Source: Odiellus spinosus
Taxonomy: Eukaryota > Arthropoda > Arachnida > Opiliones > Phalangiidae
Assembly (NCBI GenBank): GCA_963920705.1
Contig: OY987228.1
Coordinates: forward strand, 14,677,187-14,741,186
Direction of reading: 5' to 3'
DNA length: 64,000 nucleotides
The notes under the pieces were generated by a model. The model made no database searches and was not told the origin of the DNA. It saw only the letters and a program-made list of their open reading frames with translations. Of the stretch, positions 27,190 to 38,718 are shown one piece after another. Position 1 is the first letter of the stretch; the number at the start of each line of letters is the position of its first letter. Position numbers and translations under genes: made by a program.

Positions 27190-27265
27190 GTATGTATAAC
27201 CATTGTATTTCAATCCGCTTCAGCTTTTCTCATTGTGCCAACTCCTCTTGAACAGAAGTATAGTA
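27190..27265. repeat. Dispersed 'TAATCCGCC' repeat copy
   Basis: CATTGTATTTCAATCCGCTT and CATTGTGCCAACTCCTCTTG with AGAAGTATAGTATAAA follow the same order as the 41.3 kb copy. Confidence 0.45.
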
Positions 27266-28295
27266 TAAATATTTTCTCTCGGTTATTTACTCCTAGCAGC
27301 CCAAGGAGTCAAGCGAGTAATTAAATTTGTATGTTCACTCAGGCATATTATCTGGAAAAATCTACTTATGTCATAATGCAAAAACTGTTACTAAAAAATA
27401 TAGTAAACTTTTTCATTGTATAAATTGCTCGCGGGTATGCAATCTTATTATAGTTACCCCCTCGGGCGATTTATTCAAGATTCTCAATTGTTAAATATAT
27501 AACTTTGAGCTCATTTTGTCCCGAGATAAGCTGGTTATAAAATTGGATTAGGCGTTGTTAGAAGACACGCCATTCGTGTTATTCCAAATTTTCGACCGGT
27601 TGAATTCTGACGGGGAAAGCCGACACTCACGAGGTAGGCGGTCATTCTTATTTTTATTGACAGCCTAAATAATCATTTGAGAAGAAAAATATACGGTCCA
27701 AAAGGGACCAAGGAGGCCAATTTCGACGATTCAATAACGTTGCCGCGATGTACTGGCCATAAGTGTTGTGACAGAGGGGAGGGGTGGAGACGATATAAAA
27801 AGGGCTCTCGAAAAAAAGACTTGAATGACGGACCGCGGGGGAAAAACGAATTTTTCAGGGGTCCCGACTCTAAGAAGCCCTATTATTAGGCGGTGAAGTG
27901 TTTTCGTTAGTTTACGAAGTAAAATATTGGTTAGCAAAATCTGTCAGTTACAATCGAAGGCCGATTTCTAAACACGTTACAACTTTGAATCGGGGAATAG
28001 TTGGCGCAGGGGTACAAAAGCCACGTAGTATTGGTGAAACTTTTGGACGAAAGAAACGGTTTCCTATAGTTTTCGCAATGCAGCCTTATCAAATGTTTGT
28101 TTCAATTTTTTACGTCGAGTTTAAAGGGAAAAATCTTTATGGTAATAAGGTAATGACAATTAAAAACGACTCGAATTAAAAATCTCGTTTATTAACACTC
28201 AAAGCTACTATGATACAGTTTACATAGCGTATTAAACATTTTCGCGAACTCACAATACGCGATTTTAACGATACACTTAAAAATAATGTCAACAA

Positions 28296-28301
28296 TTTAT
28301 T
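28296..28301 (-). terminator. Candidate polyadenylation signal for foxQ2
   Basis: AATAAA on the minus strand, about 195 bases past the foxQ2 stop. A second identical hexamer is at 28188-28193 and an ATTAAA variant at 28409-28414. Which is used cannot be told from sequence. Confidence 0.4.
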
Positions 28302-28495
28302 ATAGTTCGAGGCTCGAGACTGGTATTATAACGGAACCCGTTAGGATAGAGGGAATATTTGTATAACCTTTCACAAACTATTATCTATAACCTATAATCG
28401 TATTTTCTTTTAATTAACTAAAATATAAACCATTACGAATAATATAATCGAGTCCTACCTCCGCCCGCGTACGACGGGAACACCGCGTTTACATC

Positions 28496-29890
28496 CTACT
28501 CTTGAGCCTTACCGCCGGAAATATTATCTTCGGCCGGTTTACGAAGCTGCCATCGTCGAAGCAAAGGATTGATGGCGTGACTCAAGTCCGCCGGATTGGC
28601 GTTACTCTGACCGCGAATAAAAGCCCCGTAGTTCAAAAGAGCGGCCGAATTCGGCCAACTGACCGTTAAGTTTATCGGAGAACAAATGGGATTGACCTTA
28701 CCGGTCGAAACTTGAGGTTTTACGCCGACTGGATTCAATACCGACGTCGAAGAAGGGAGAGCCCATTGTCCGGTTAAAGCGTTCAACGCGATTTCTGGTC
28801 TGCTCGACCTTTCCTCGACCTCTTGGTTGACTTCAGTGACGTCGATTTCAGGATCGCTGTCCTCCATGTCGAGTCGCGGACGCGGGGCTCCGCAAATGTT
28901 GGATCGCAGATGACTGATGATGGAGGGCGAATGACCGGGAGAGTGTAGAGGGTGACCTTCGCTAGATTCGGGTCGCAAATCGGGGCGAGATCGTGCGGGT
29001 GAAACGGGAATGTCGGGAGCCAGAAGAGATTCGACGTCGAACATTCTTCTTTTGGGGACAGTAACTTGAATCGGAGAATGCAGATGATGATGGTGATGAT
29101 GATGATGAAGCGGGTTATGAAGGTGACCCAAGTGGTGGCGAGGATCTTCCAACAAGGGATGAGGATGTCCAAATGGAAGGTCCGGAGTTAGTTGAGGGGG
29201 TGGTGTCGGAGTCGGGCTATCGTCGTCGTCAGGAACGGAGAGACCCATGTGTTTACGAACTTTCCTTTGAGCTTTGCGTCTTCGAAAGTCCCCCTTCTTG
29301 AAGTCCTCTATGTTGGCCGGATGAATGGCCCAGTAATGACCCTTACCGTTTGCGCTACGACCGGCTTTGATAAAACAGTCGTTTAGCGATAAATTGTGTC
29401 GGATACTGTTCCTCCAACCAGGACCCCGGTTCCTGAAGTAAGGGTAGTTGTCCAAGATATATTGATAGATATCGCTCAGTACCATTTTCTTGTCGGGACA
29501 ACTCAGAATAGCCATGGCTATCAGTCCAATGTAGCTGTGTTGGGGTTTAGGCTCTTCTTGAACGAAACGACTCCTGGGGTCGAAACGAACGAAAGGCGAG
29601 ACTCCGTAAGGAAGTCCAGTTTGACCGTCGACGACCGGACTCATGTAAGGACCCAAAGAACCGTAAGGACTGGAAACGAGTGCCGGATGGGCCAGGCGCA
29701 AACGGTTGGCGGCGGCTTGGGCGTAATCGTAAAGTTGAAATCTTTGATAGTCGCTGAAGACGGCCGATGACATGAAATTACCCAAGGCCGCGACGCTGTT
29801 AACGGGTGATGGGTTTTCATTATTTAAAGCTGGTTTCATGCCTGTGAAAGCGACCAGGGCGGAAGCCGAGGAAGGATCCGTGTTGCACAT
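28496..29890 (-). CDS. foxQ2: Forkhead transcription factor, FoxQ2 type, single exon
   Basis: A 464-residue intact open frame encodes a sequence-specific DNA-binding nuclear protein. The forkhead (winged-helix) domain spans about residues 114-208. Its recognition helix contains [15 protein letters not shown], nearly invariant in Fox proteins. The start [15 protein letters not shown] and the ending [20 protein letters not shown] are features I associate with FoxQ2 rather than other Fox classes. After the domain come an acidic/proline stretch (220-235) and a histidine-rich run (about 252-271). Next is [10 protein letters not shown] (281-290), which resembles an EH1 motif that recruits Groucho/TLE co-repressors. 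The remaining C-terminus has low complexity. The start sits in good context and no intron is needed; many FoxQ2 genes are intronless. In other animals FoxQ2 acts in anterior (apical or head) patterning, and the same role here is inferred. Candidate polyadenylation signals on this strand lie at 28296-28301 and 28188-28193. Family assignment is by eye; another divergent Fox class is unlikely. Confidence 0.93.
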   Translation of the reverse strand: MCNTDPSSASALVAFTGMKPALNNENPSPVNSVAALGNFMSSAVFSDYQRFQLYDYAQAAANRLRLAHPALVSSPYGSLGPYMSPVVDGQTGLPYGVSPFVRFDPRSRFVQEEPKPQHSYIGLIAMAILSCPDKKMVLSDIYQYILDNYPYFRNRGPGWRNSIRHNLSLNDCFIKAGRSANGKGHYWAIHPANIEDFKKGDFRRRKAQRKVRKHMGLSVPDDDDSPTPTPPPQLTPDLPFGHPHPLLEDPRHHLGHLHNPLHHHHHHHHLHSPIQVTVPKRRMFDVESLLAPDIPVSPARSRPDLRPESSEGHPLHSPGHSPSIISHLRSNICGAPRPRLDMEDSDPEIDVTEVNQEVEERSSRPEIALNALTGQWALPSSTSVLNPVGVKPQVSTGKVNPICSPINLTVSWPNSAALLNYGAFIRGQSNANPADLSHAINPLLRRWQLRKPAEDNISGGKAQE

Positions 29891-30700
29891 AATCTGAGGG
29901 AAATCGCGACTCGAGGGTCGAGAGCGAAATTATCTTAGGAGCGTGCGGATCGGAGGACGTTTACGACGATTTCAAATAATGTTTCCTATAACTTTTCATC
30001 CCGGCGGCGGCATCGGAGAAGAGTATAGTCGCTCCGAATCGATCCGTTTCGTCCCTTCCGATTGGCCCAGCGTCTTCTCCTCCTCCCGAAGCTTCGTACT
30101 AACGGATACGAAAGCTGGAGAGCGAGGGGGAGACCGAAAGAGCGCGGGGGAAAGCTCCGGAGCCAGTCCTCAGGGCGGAGTTTCGACGACCTAGCAAGAG
30201 CGGGGATAGTGGCTGAAGGGCGGGCGTCCGTCAACTCCTGGTCCACGGTTTGGTAGGTGGATTTTATACGGTTTGTTTGAGATATAGCAAATATATAACG
30301 ATTGAGATTGGGTTTTCTCGCTAGAGCTATATACGGCTATCAAAATCCCCTTCTCCCCAATATTTCTCCTCTCCCCTTTGCCCCCTTTACTCGGTCCGTC
30401 AGGTCTATAATGTTAAAGTGTCGGAAATACGTTCGTAGCGGAGTCAGTCCCGGGTCGAAGGAAGGCCCGACAGAGACTGTGCGGGGGCCCCGCGTTCTCT
30501 CCTAGCTCGCGTTTGTTCTCGACACAAAGGACAAGCTCTCTTTTTAAAAGGGAGGATTACCCGGTGGCGGCCGAACGAGGGTTTTACCATAATCAAGCTT
30601 AAAGGGAGCGTTGTGTGGATAACCTCGAGTGCGTTGTTAGAGACGGGGATAAGGCCCGCCAACGCCGCGTATAAGCTCGGGCCCGCGCTCTTTCCTCCAT
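29891..30700. promoter_or_regulatory. CpG-rich 5' flank of foxQ2
   Basis: This segment is clearly richer in G+C and CpG than the sequence on either side and directly abuts the 5' end of foxQ2. It contains several short open frames on both strands with no recognisable domain. I read it as promoter, 5' UTR and proximal regulatory sequence. Confidence 0.5.
30262..30268 (-). promoter_or_regulatory. Possible TATA box upstream of foxQ2
   Basis: Read on the minus strand this is TATAAAA in the context CCGTATAAAATCC, about 375 bases upstream of the foxQ2 start codon. If used, the leader would be about 345 bases. No clear initiator motif was found at the expected distance. Confidence 0.3.
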
Positions 30701-32107
30701 AAAGTCGTAATTATCCGGACCACCGAGAAGCTTATCCGAAAATGAATAGAAGATATACCGCCTCCCGAATGAGAAAAAAAAGTATATGTCAGAGTTAAAG
30801 GAGGAACGAATCTTTACCGCCGCGAATATTATTATTATCTCATCCCCACCCCAAAAACTAATCAAGAACAATATTTAATAATACTCGCGACCGCGCTGGG
30901 AACCGGATTAAATCCGCGCCGGGTTACTTTAGTTTAACCTCTCCTTAGGATCGCCCCTAAATGTCGGCTTAACGAGCCGACAGCGAAGCGAAACGGTTGG
31001 AACACTTCTACAGGCGCGAGTCTACGCGTACTAAGATTGACTGTATAACTTGGTATACTAAAGCTCGAATTCCTTGAACGAGGTTTTGAAAACCAGTCTT
31101 TCGAGAGCTTTTCGAGATTGAATTTTCATAATTATTGTTATTATTACTACTTCTACTTCTCGAGTGATAAAAACTTAGCACTCTTTTCGAGGTTTAAAAT
31201 AATAAAGTTTTAACTTTTTCGCGACGATAAAACGTTTCCGGCACTTAACGTAAAAGCGAAAAATCGTGCTGAAAAGAATCTATCTCGGGTTCCGAGTAGT
31301 GGAACTAAACAATAAACCAAATAAAGTAAAAATGTTTTGATTAAAAATTCCGAGCGTTAGGCTTCGATCGGGGCAGATATAACTGAAAAAAATATATCAA
31401 AAACGCCTTTTCACGCGCGGGGCAAGAAAGAAAGAAATCTAAAAACTCTAAAGTCAATATCGAAGCTGACAAAACATTTTCGACTAAACACTTATTTCAG
31501 CGGCGAATGCCCCAAGACGGCAGGTAGACTTGGCGAAATAAAAACCGGGGTTCACTCTGAATGTATAGATTCTCTACATACCCAGAGTAGAAACTACCGT
31601 AACCCCTATACGCGGAGGGGGTAGGAAGGTTTCTGAAGCACTCGAAATCGCGGTAGGGTCGAGGATGACTATTGGAATCAACGCGAGACGGGACCAGACC
31701 TTCCTACTTACCCGAAAAGTAAACACTCGTTTTAAACGTTAAAAAAATAAAGCCACTAACAAAGAAAAGCCTTCCCGAAAAACTCTCGTATTGAAAAATA
31801 TCCCCAAAATATCGAGTGCTTTTCTCGCCATAAAGAGAATGAGAGTAAGAGGAGAGCAAAACTCCGCGCCTTTTTCACTCGAGTATAAATTCAAGAATTT
31901 ATAGCGATGATAAACTCTAGACTAATTTCCCATAAGCTACATTTCATAACTACAAATAAAATTGAGAGTTTGACCTGTTTAAATTCAACAAAGGCATTTC
32001 GTTTATGCATATTTGGCAGACAAACTGTTTTTTCTTTCTTGATATACCACTATATTTCGGGGGGGGGGGGGGGGTGCTAGCGTGGGTCGTGACCTCGCAA
32101 ACTCGAA
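30701..32107. other. Non-coding upstream region of foxQ2
   Basis: Sequence beyond the CpG-rich flank, becoming AT-rich. No exon was recognised. Distal regulatory elements would be expected here, but none can be named. Confidence 0.5.
32059..32074. repeat. Poly-G run
   Basis: Sixteen consecutive G on the plus strand, about 35 bases upstream of a palindromic MITE fragment. The exact length is prone to sequencing error. Confidence 0.9.
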
Positions 32108-32228
32108 TTAAAGGGAGAATGTAGCTCTCAACAAGTGTTTTTTATCGATTACTTATCGTTCTAATATGACTAACCCACTAATTATATAACTAAGTATAAT
32201 TTACAAACACATTAGGTTCTAGATAAAT
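32108..32228. mobile_element. Palindromic MITE, copy F (left-end fragment)
   Basis: TTAA at 32108-32111 is followed by AGGGAGAATGTAGC and the typical left arm with TTTTTTATCGATTACTTATCG. Homology fades around the CTAGATAAATTT segment near 32228. The rest of the element is absent. Confidence 0.72.
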
Positions 32229-34656
32229 TTCGACTTATTTTTAATACTAATACTAAAATACAGTATAGGTGACGATAATTCTGTAAGAAAAAACCCAAAG
32301 ACGTACATACGAACTTAAAACTTTTTCGACGCTTGCACTGTATATTTTTAAGGAATATTTGGTAGAATAGTGCGGCATATGTAGACAATGAGATGCCTAA
32401 CATACCGGCGGGAGTTTATTTTTTATTGAATGGTACAATGAATTTGAAGGGAAATAATCAAAGGTTTGCTACGAGTAAACAAACGAAAACTTTTCAATGT
32501 CACCTTAGTAAAGGATGGATGGTATTTGAAATAGGAGCCTAAGAAAAACAAACTTTAAAAACGTTCATTCTTTCCTTTCCGTACCTTCCGGAAACGCGAA
32601 TTCGAGAATTCAATTCAAAAGAGCTATATATTTACGAAGCGCTTACAGAAGGAGCGAATCTTGAGTGCGAGAAATTTACTATAAAGAAAACCCCTTTTAT
32701 TCTTCATTGACGCGTTGGAGAAACTTTACGTGGCGCGAAAGAATAGAGTGAGGGAGGAGAAAAACGATACAAATTGACCCGCGGAGGCCGCGATTCAATG
32801 ATGAGAAAGAGAACGTTCCTTTTCTCGGCCCAAGAGAGAAGGATGGATTCAAATTACGCGCTTGGCAGGAAATGTCATTTTTAGTGATGGCCAAAAACCT
32901 CCTAAAAAGGCCAACGTATTCGGATAAACCAGCCTAACGGTTTAAAGGGGTCTTATGCTATATTTGGTAAACCAGATTTAAAGGGATAGTAACAGAACGA
33001 CTGTGATTATTTGAATTTATACTCTTGAATGAAGTGGCTTTCCGACCAATCAGAGGCTAGATATTCCGCGTTGTTTTAGAATAAATAATGATAATAGTAA
33101 GTTTCTAGAGATCCAGTTGGTATATTAACCAGGTTTTTCGGTCAAATTAGTATGTGAAAAATAACATTTGTGCTAAGCCTAATTTCGAAATTCTACAATT
33201 TTAAATTGACTTTTTAATTTTTAAGTTTTTAAAAACGCGTCAGCCCAAAAGAGTAAAATTTGAATATGAACGAAAAATATTATCCTTATATCGAAAGAAA
33301 TGGCGACAGCCTCACGAGGATTACATACTAGTTTTTATTTTCAAGGTATGATTGTATTTGCGTTAAAACAAATAGGTTTTCTAATTTTAGACAACTTCAC
33401 GGTATGTTAAATCAAACAATATATCAATTTAAAATGTAATATTTTGGTATTTTTGAGTATAATCTTCAAAAATTTATAATTGCTAAAAATAAACTTCCTC
33501 GTTTTTCAGAAGTGCAGGTAAAACAATATTTTCATATTTATCATAACACTGAGTCGATTTCCTTATAAATTCATTGTAAAAACCGCCTCAAAATAAAGGC
33601 GCCAACCCTGTCTTATTTTGGGGCATGTAGGATTTTATCAAATAAACAATATCGAACACGTTACTGTATCCCTTTAAAAGTTTACCTCTCAATAAATAAT
33701 CATATTTTTCATTTCGTATTTCACTTTCCCTTCAAAAAGACTAACTCTGCATGGTTGTTGCTATACAGCCAGGATAACTGTAGTCACGACATTTCACGGG
33801 GCGTTAATCGGTTGAAGGTTTAAAAGGATTTTCACAACTAGAATCATCGGGTAAGTCACGAGTGACAACTTCATTGTGGAACGAGGGGTCGCGAGCCCCT
33901 GGTCAATCAGGCGTCCAACCCCTTTTCTACGACGGACACGGCTTACTCCCCGTCAAGATTCTCAGATTAGAAAGACCCCTTTATTTTTGCCAGATACAAA
34001 AACACGTCGGAGGTTGGGGGTGATACATTCTACAAAAATGTTCGTTTTATTTTGTTTGCAAATATTCTGACCAGGTTTACTGTACGATATTTCCCTTTCT
34101 TTAGCCGATGTTTTCATACAGGACAGATGTCGCGAGCGTTTACCACAAACCTTTTACTCGATTTTATCTTGGAATTTCAATCGTGGTTAGTCGAATTTCG
34201 TTGGAGAACGTCACTCAATACGAATATTTAAAAAATATATATATATTTTTTTTGGTTTGAAGTGGTTTATCGCTGTTTATATGGATTTTTGGCCAGGAGG
34301 TTTCCTAGTTTGACAGCTTATACAAAGCTTGAGTACCCGGCTATCTTTACGATTTGTTCCTGATTACTGGTAGTATTTCAGGATGAAAATACTTGAATGT
34401 GATTGGTTAATTATTATCTGAGACAGAAGGATTCAAATTCAATGCATAATAAACCTTACAATTTTAATTTGGAATTTTAGACGAAGTCTGATTGTGCAAT
34501 ACAACAGAAATTACGTCACCGTATTCTACTAACGGTGAAATTTTGACACAGCATCGTCATGCATGAACCGGAATTGCAGTAAAGCTGGATTTCTTTACAG
34601 TTTTACAAAGGTATATACATATTTCGTGGATAATATGAGGTGGGTAATAAGCCTCG

Positions 34657-34700
34657 TGACGTACAAACCGCGTGATGTACAAAAAGATTGACGTACAAAC
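34657..34700. repeat. Three 16-bp-spaced copies of TGACGTACAAAC
   Basis: TGACGTACAAAC at 34657, TGATGTACAAAA at 34673 and TGACGTACAAAC at 34689. The same 12-mer begins the 41.3 kb dispersed repeat, and a TAATCCGC core follows here as well, so this looks like a locally amplified end of that repeat. Confidence 0.5.
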
Positions 34701-35090
34701 AGAGTTTAAGAAATTGTATCTTAATCCGCTTATTTTGTAACTAATCCTAAGCCAATATCATTACTTAATTATATCTGTATCCTTTATTTCACTTCTAGAG
34801 TATAGGGTTGTCAAACAATTTGTAAAACAAGCTCGTTAGTAGCATTTAGTTGCAAACAAATGAAAACGTCCGGAAGTCTCTTCAGTCGTCGACTTCCGTT
34901 TCTCCGATTCCAACTACAACCCCTTTTTAATTAATAAGCAGGATGATTACTTCGAAAGGAAATATGAAAATCCATCCCCTCTTAATTTTCCATCGTGTTT
35001 ATGTTAAAAGAATAAGAGCAGAGCTCTTCATTTTCCTATATGAAAAATCAACCTTGGAAGTGGTAGAATTTAACACAATTCAAACTGATT

Positions 35091-35102
35091 TTTGGCGGGA
35101 AA
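35091..35102. promoter_or_regulatory. E2F-type 12-mer with adjacent inverted CCAAT
   Basis: TTTGGCGGGAAA is a full match to the extended E2F consensus. ATTGG (reverse CCAAT) follows at 35107-35111, a common pairing in cell-cycle promoters. No adjacent gene is recognised. Confidence 0.35.
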
Positions 35103-35982
35103 TTTTATTGGTTTTAAGGCTGCACTGTTATCTGAGGGAAAATAGGAATAGAATGCGCTAACCTCACGGTGCTCTCGAGAGTCTCACGCAAAAGGTCGTT
35201 TAACAATCAATCTCCCAAATAAGCCCGACCAAATTCAAAAGGGGGAGAAAGGGGGAAGAAGGGGTACAATTTGATTACAGAGATGAGCCGCGTATAGGTG
35301 GATATGCTAGAAATCAGTGGAGGGTGCTAGCACGTGACCGTCGTTTTACGCGCGAACGAACGCGCGTCCTCCCGCCCAGGTTCTTTTTCCATGTCAAAAA
35401 GGCACGCGCCCCGCTAAAAAAAGGCAAGAGAAATGGGTACCGGGTCTCCACGCGATGTACCGGGGCTAATTAGGACAAAAGGGACACGAGCGCGCAACCG
35501 TCTAGGGCTAAAAAGTAGCCACCTTCACCCCCTACACGCAGACACAAGGGTGCGGGGAGAAAACGGGAATTGTTTCGTTCTCGGGATCTAGCTCATCAAT
35601 TGCCGGAAGACGTCTTCCTTTCAGAACTCTATTCTCTCTCTCTCCCTTTCTCCTTGTCTCCTTTCGTATATAATATAGAATATTTTTTAAACGTACGTAT
35701 ATCTCTCTCCAACCATTTACCGGAAACTTGTACGAGAGTTAGCCAAGAACTATTTTTAAGCTTCGTTCAAACACGATGTAAAAATGAACCTTTTTCCTCC
35801 ACTGAAATTACAACCTTTACAAATTAATTTTACAACTTAGCTCATAATTTCTTTTAATAACATATATTTTGCAAATTGTATTAAAGGGTTAATCGTGCGA
35901 GGATAATAAAAGTTAATCCGTGTATGGTTTTTAATCCATCCCTTCATCGCTTTATTTGCCCCTTTAAAGGAGCAAAATTAAG

Positions 35983-36004
35983 AAAAAAAAAAAAAAAAAA
36001 AAAA
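35983..36004. repeat. Poly-A run
   Basis: Twenty-two consecutive A. No retroposed sequence or flanking target duplication was recognised upstream. Confidence 0.9.
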
Positions 36005-36267
36005 GAGAACAAAAATATTTTTTACATCCTGAACGGCATACTTTTGTTTCATATAATCTTTCGCAAATATTTAGGCCTCTATCTCAATATATTATTTGTT
36101 ATAAGTCTAAACGGTTACGTTATGAAAAACAAATGTAAGATATCTCAGTTATCGTATTTTGCGTATGTTTTTCATGACGACACTCGCGCGAAAATATTTT
36201 TTCGCAGTTTTAAAAGTTATAAAGATTGAATTTCGTGAGAAATAATCATAACCTTAATATTCAACTT

Positions 36268-36325
36268 TTCAGGAGAGGTTTGCGTAAAAAGGAAAGTTAG
36301 TGCGGATTAATACACAATATATATC
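36268..36325. repeat. Dispersed 'TAATCCGCC' repeat copy, reverse orientation
   Basis: GGAAAGTTAGTGCGGATTAA followed by TACACAATATAT, the reverse complement of the family core. Similar reverse fragments lie at 15345-15375, 19100-19145 and 46448-46490. Confidence 0.4.
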
Positions 36326-38706
36326 GTAACGATATTAGTTTTGGAAAAGCAGCACTCGAATTGATAAAGCGTTTTACACGGATGAAACTGAATAATGTAC
36401 GTACATTCAATTCACCCTCCAATTGGCAGCACAAGCAAATCTATATACAAGTAGGCTAATTGCAGATATTAATAGTTAACAAGAAATCAGCCAAGGAGTA
36501 TTTAAAAGTGCAAGGCGTGTTAGGCCGGATTAAGGGGGTCAAGGGGCCACTGACCCCGGGCGCTCCACTTAAGAGACTTTCTCTTGAACGATGACCAAGA
36601 GAAGAAACTTATTTGGAGAGCCAACTAATCCCCCCACTTCCGAAAGGTTGCCTATGGTCAGTCAAGAATTTCCCTAGGAAAGCAGCCGTTTTCATGCACT
36701 CTCTTAGGGCAAATATATATACACCAAATACAATTAAAATAAATATTCTAGGGCCTCTGTGAAAGAAAAAACCCTTTGAAATAATTCATTCCATTCCCCT
36801 TTGCCTATTCACCGAAGTAACAACGCTATAGTAGGATCCAGAGCCAGTAAAAAATAGTTCATGTCTGCGGGAGCGGAGGGAAGCGAGATAGGTTTTCTTC
36901 GCTCTACCTATGCTGGACCGAATTCCTGTAGACTTATCTAAATAACATTATCGAAATGGATTTTTATTTTCTTTGACAAGGTGTTTTCCGGGAGCAGAGG
37001 CAAGATGGGTTATCTGATTTCTTGTTTACTAAAAGTTTCGATAATAGAGATAACGGGTTCATTTTGTACGCGCTGTCAAATCGAAGTGGAATTGACTATC
37101 CAAACGTTATTGAAAACAACGAACTGTATGCGAATAAAACTCCGATATCTACCGGTATACCAACAAGGGGAACAATCATTGCAGATACGAGGGACAAAAT
37201 ATATATATCTATATTTATTCGGCAGGGCAAAATATAATAATATTCAATCGAGAGAAAGAGAGAGATAGAGAAAGAGGATTCTCCCCTTTTACTATCTCCG
37301 CGAGTCCTTAAACATTTCGACCGATTTTGACTACTTTTTTCTCTATGGAATATACCATTGTGTATCCTTGCCCCACAGTATCACCAATTATGTTTTTCTC
37401 AACACATAAGCGCAGTATATCGGGAGGAAGATTGAAAATATACCGAGTTGAGGATAATAATGGTTACCGGTCACGACAAAGGGGAGAGTATGGGTGGAGA
37501 AAAAGGAGGGAATGCTAGTCGCTGCTGGCAGATCATTTAATAATGCCAAGATTTAACAGGTACATATACGTAAGACACGCGTGCAAAAGACCAATTTTCC
37601 TATATATATAAAAGGGTAAATATATGTACGGTGAAAGAGCTTTTCTGATTGGAAGACTCCGCCTATTAAAAGAACTTCCGGTTGCCTACAGTATACGCGT
37701 GACATAATAAAAGAGCCTTTTAAACGTAGTCATTTATAAAGGGTTCCTACCCAACAATCAAAAATTACCATAATTTATTATTTAAGTGTCAAAAGCTTGA
37801 ATTTGTTTTGGGGAAAACAATTTAAAATCCAAAAACGGATTGCTTAGCCCCGATGTATTCAGGCCAGTATCTTACAAAAAAAAAAATTGTTTAATACTTT
37901 TATATTTATCCCTTTATAGGAACAGGGTGGAATCTTCCGGTACCGTTGCGACACGTAATGGACTATTTTTTAAAATAATTATAACTTATATTTAAGATGT
38001 CTTACATAAATAACGGTTGCATCCTGAGATAGTGCACATTTCATAGTTTAAAATTAATAAAATTTTACAATAACTAAGCCACTCGGGAAATGGATTCCAA
38101 TCACAGAAGAAAAAGGCCCAAAAGCCCCAAAGGAACATTTTTTTTGAATAATTATAAATTACGTTCAAAAATTCCTAGATAAAATCCGATTACACCATGA
38201 AAAACTACACATTTCGCCAGTAAGTTAACTAATAAAAGAATGAAGCTATTTAATAATACACTTATTAATTTAAAATTAGTTACACAGCTCGAAGGTGACG
38301 AATAAACTTTTATAAGGACGTCCAAACCCTTGAATATTTTTTTCGATTATCAGACCCTACTTAATAAAACTGATAAAAACGTCGCGCCTGCATCTATGTA
38401 TCCATTTTACCATAACATCTCAATGACATTCGTGAATTCATTGAAACGGAGAAAAGTTTCTATCAGGGTCGCCAAAAGCACCCAACATCCTCGATATACA
38501 CGTAAATTTTAATTCCAGAATCCCCCACCTAGTCTTTTTAACCATTATGAACAGGATAGTCTTCAATTTAAGCCATACCGACTCTTATTTTACTATTGTT
38601 AGGAAAGCGACGCCATTAAGGAACACCGTGCCCATAGAGGAGCACCATAATGTACAGCGAATGCCGAATTCCTCCCCCTTGAGACTCCCAATGGCAAAGC
38701 CCACAT

Positions 38707-38718
38707 TTTGGCGCGAAA
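38707..38718. promoter_or_regulatory. E2F-type 12-mer
   Basis: TTTGGCGCGAAA fits the extended E2F/DP consensus TTTSSCGCSAAA completely. Two further perfect matches occur in the window, at 35091-35102 and 47038-47049. No coding exon was identified next to this one. Confidence 0.35.

Larger units (their letters stand above)
24826..28495. other. Non-coding flank downstream of foxQ2
   Basis: Contains a 20-bp palindrome, a poly-C run and a dispersed-repeat copy at 27.2 kb. Its last 300 bases are the likely 3' UTR of foxQ2. The 93-codon frame at 27898-28179 is unrecognised and not called. Confidence 0.5.

Noticed and set aside
28783-29172. 129-codon minus frame with Ile-rich run
   Set aside because: Alternate-frame reading of foxQ2, including its histidine codon run.
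29192-29770. Plus-strand frames of 64 and 124 codons
   Set aside because: These are shadows of foxQ2 on the opposite strand.
35983-36004. Poly-A tail of a retroposon
   Set aside because: No retroposed body, reverse-transcriptase remnant or flanking duplication could be seen beside it.
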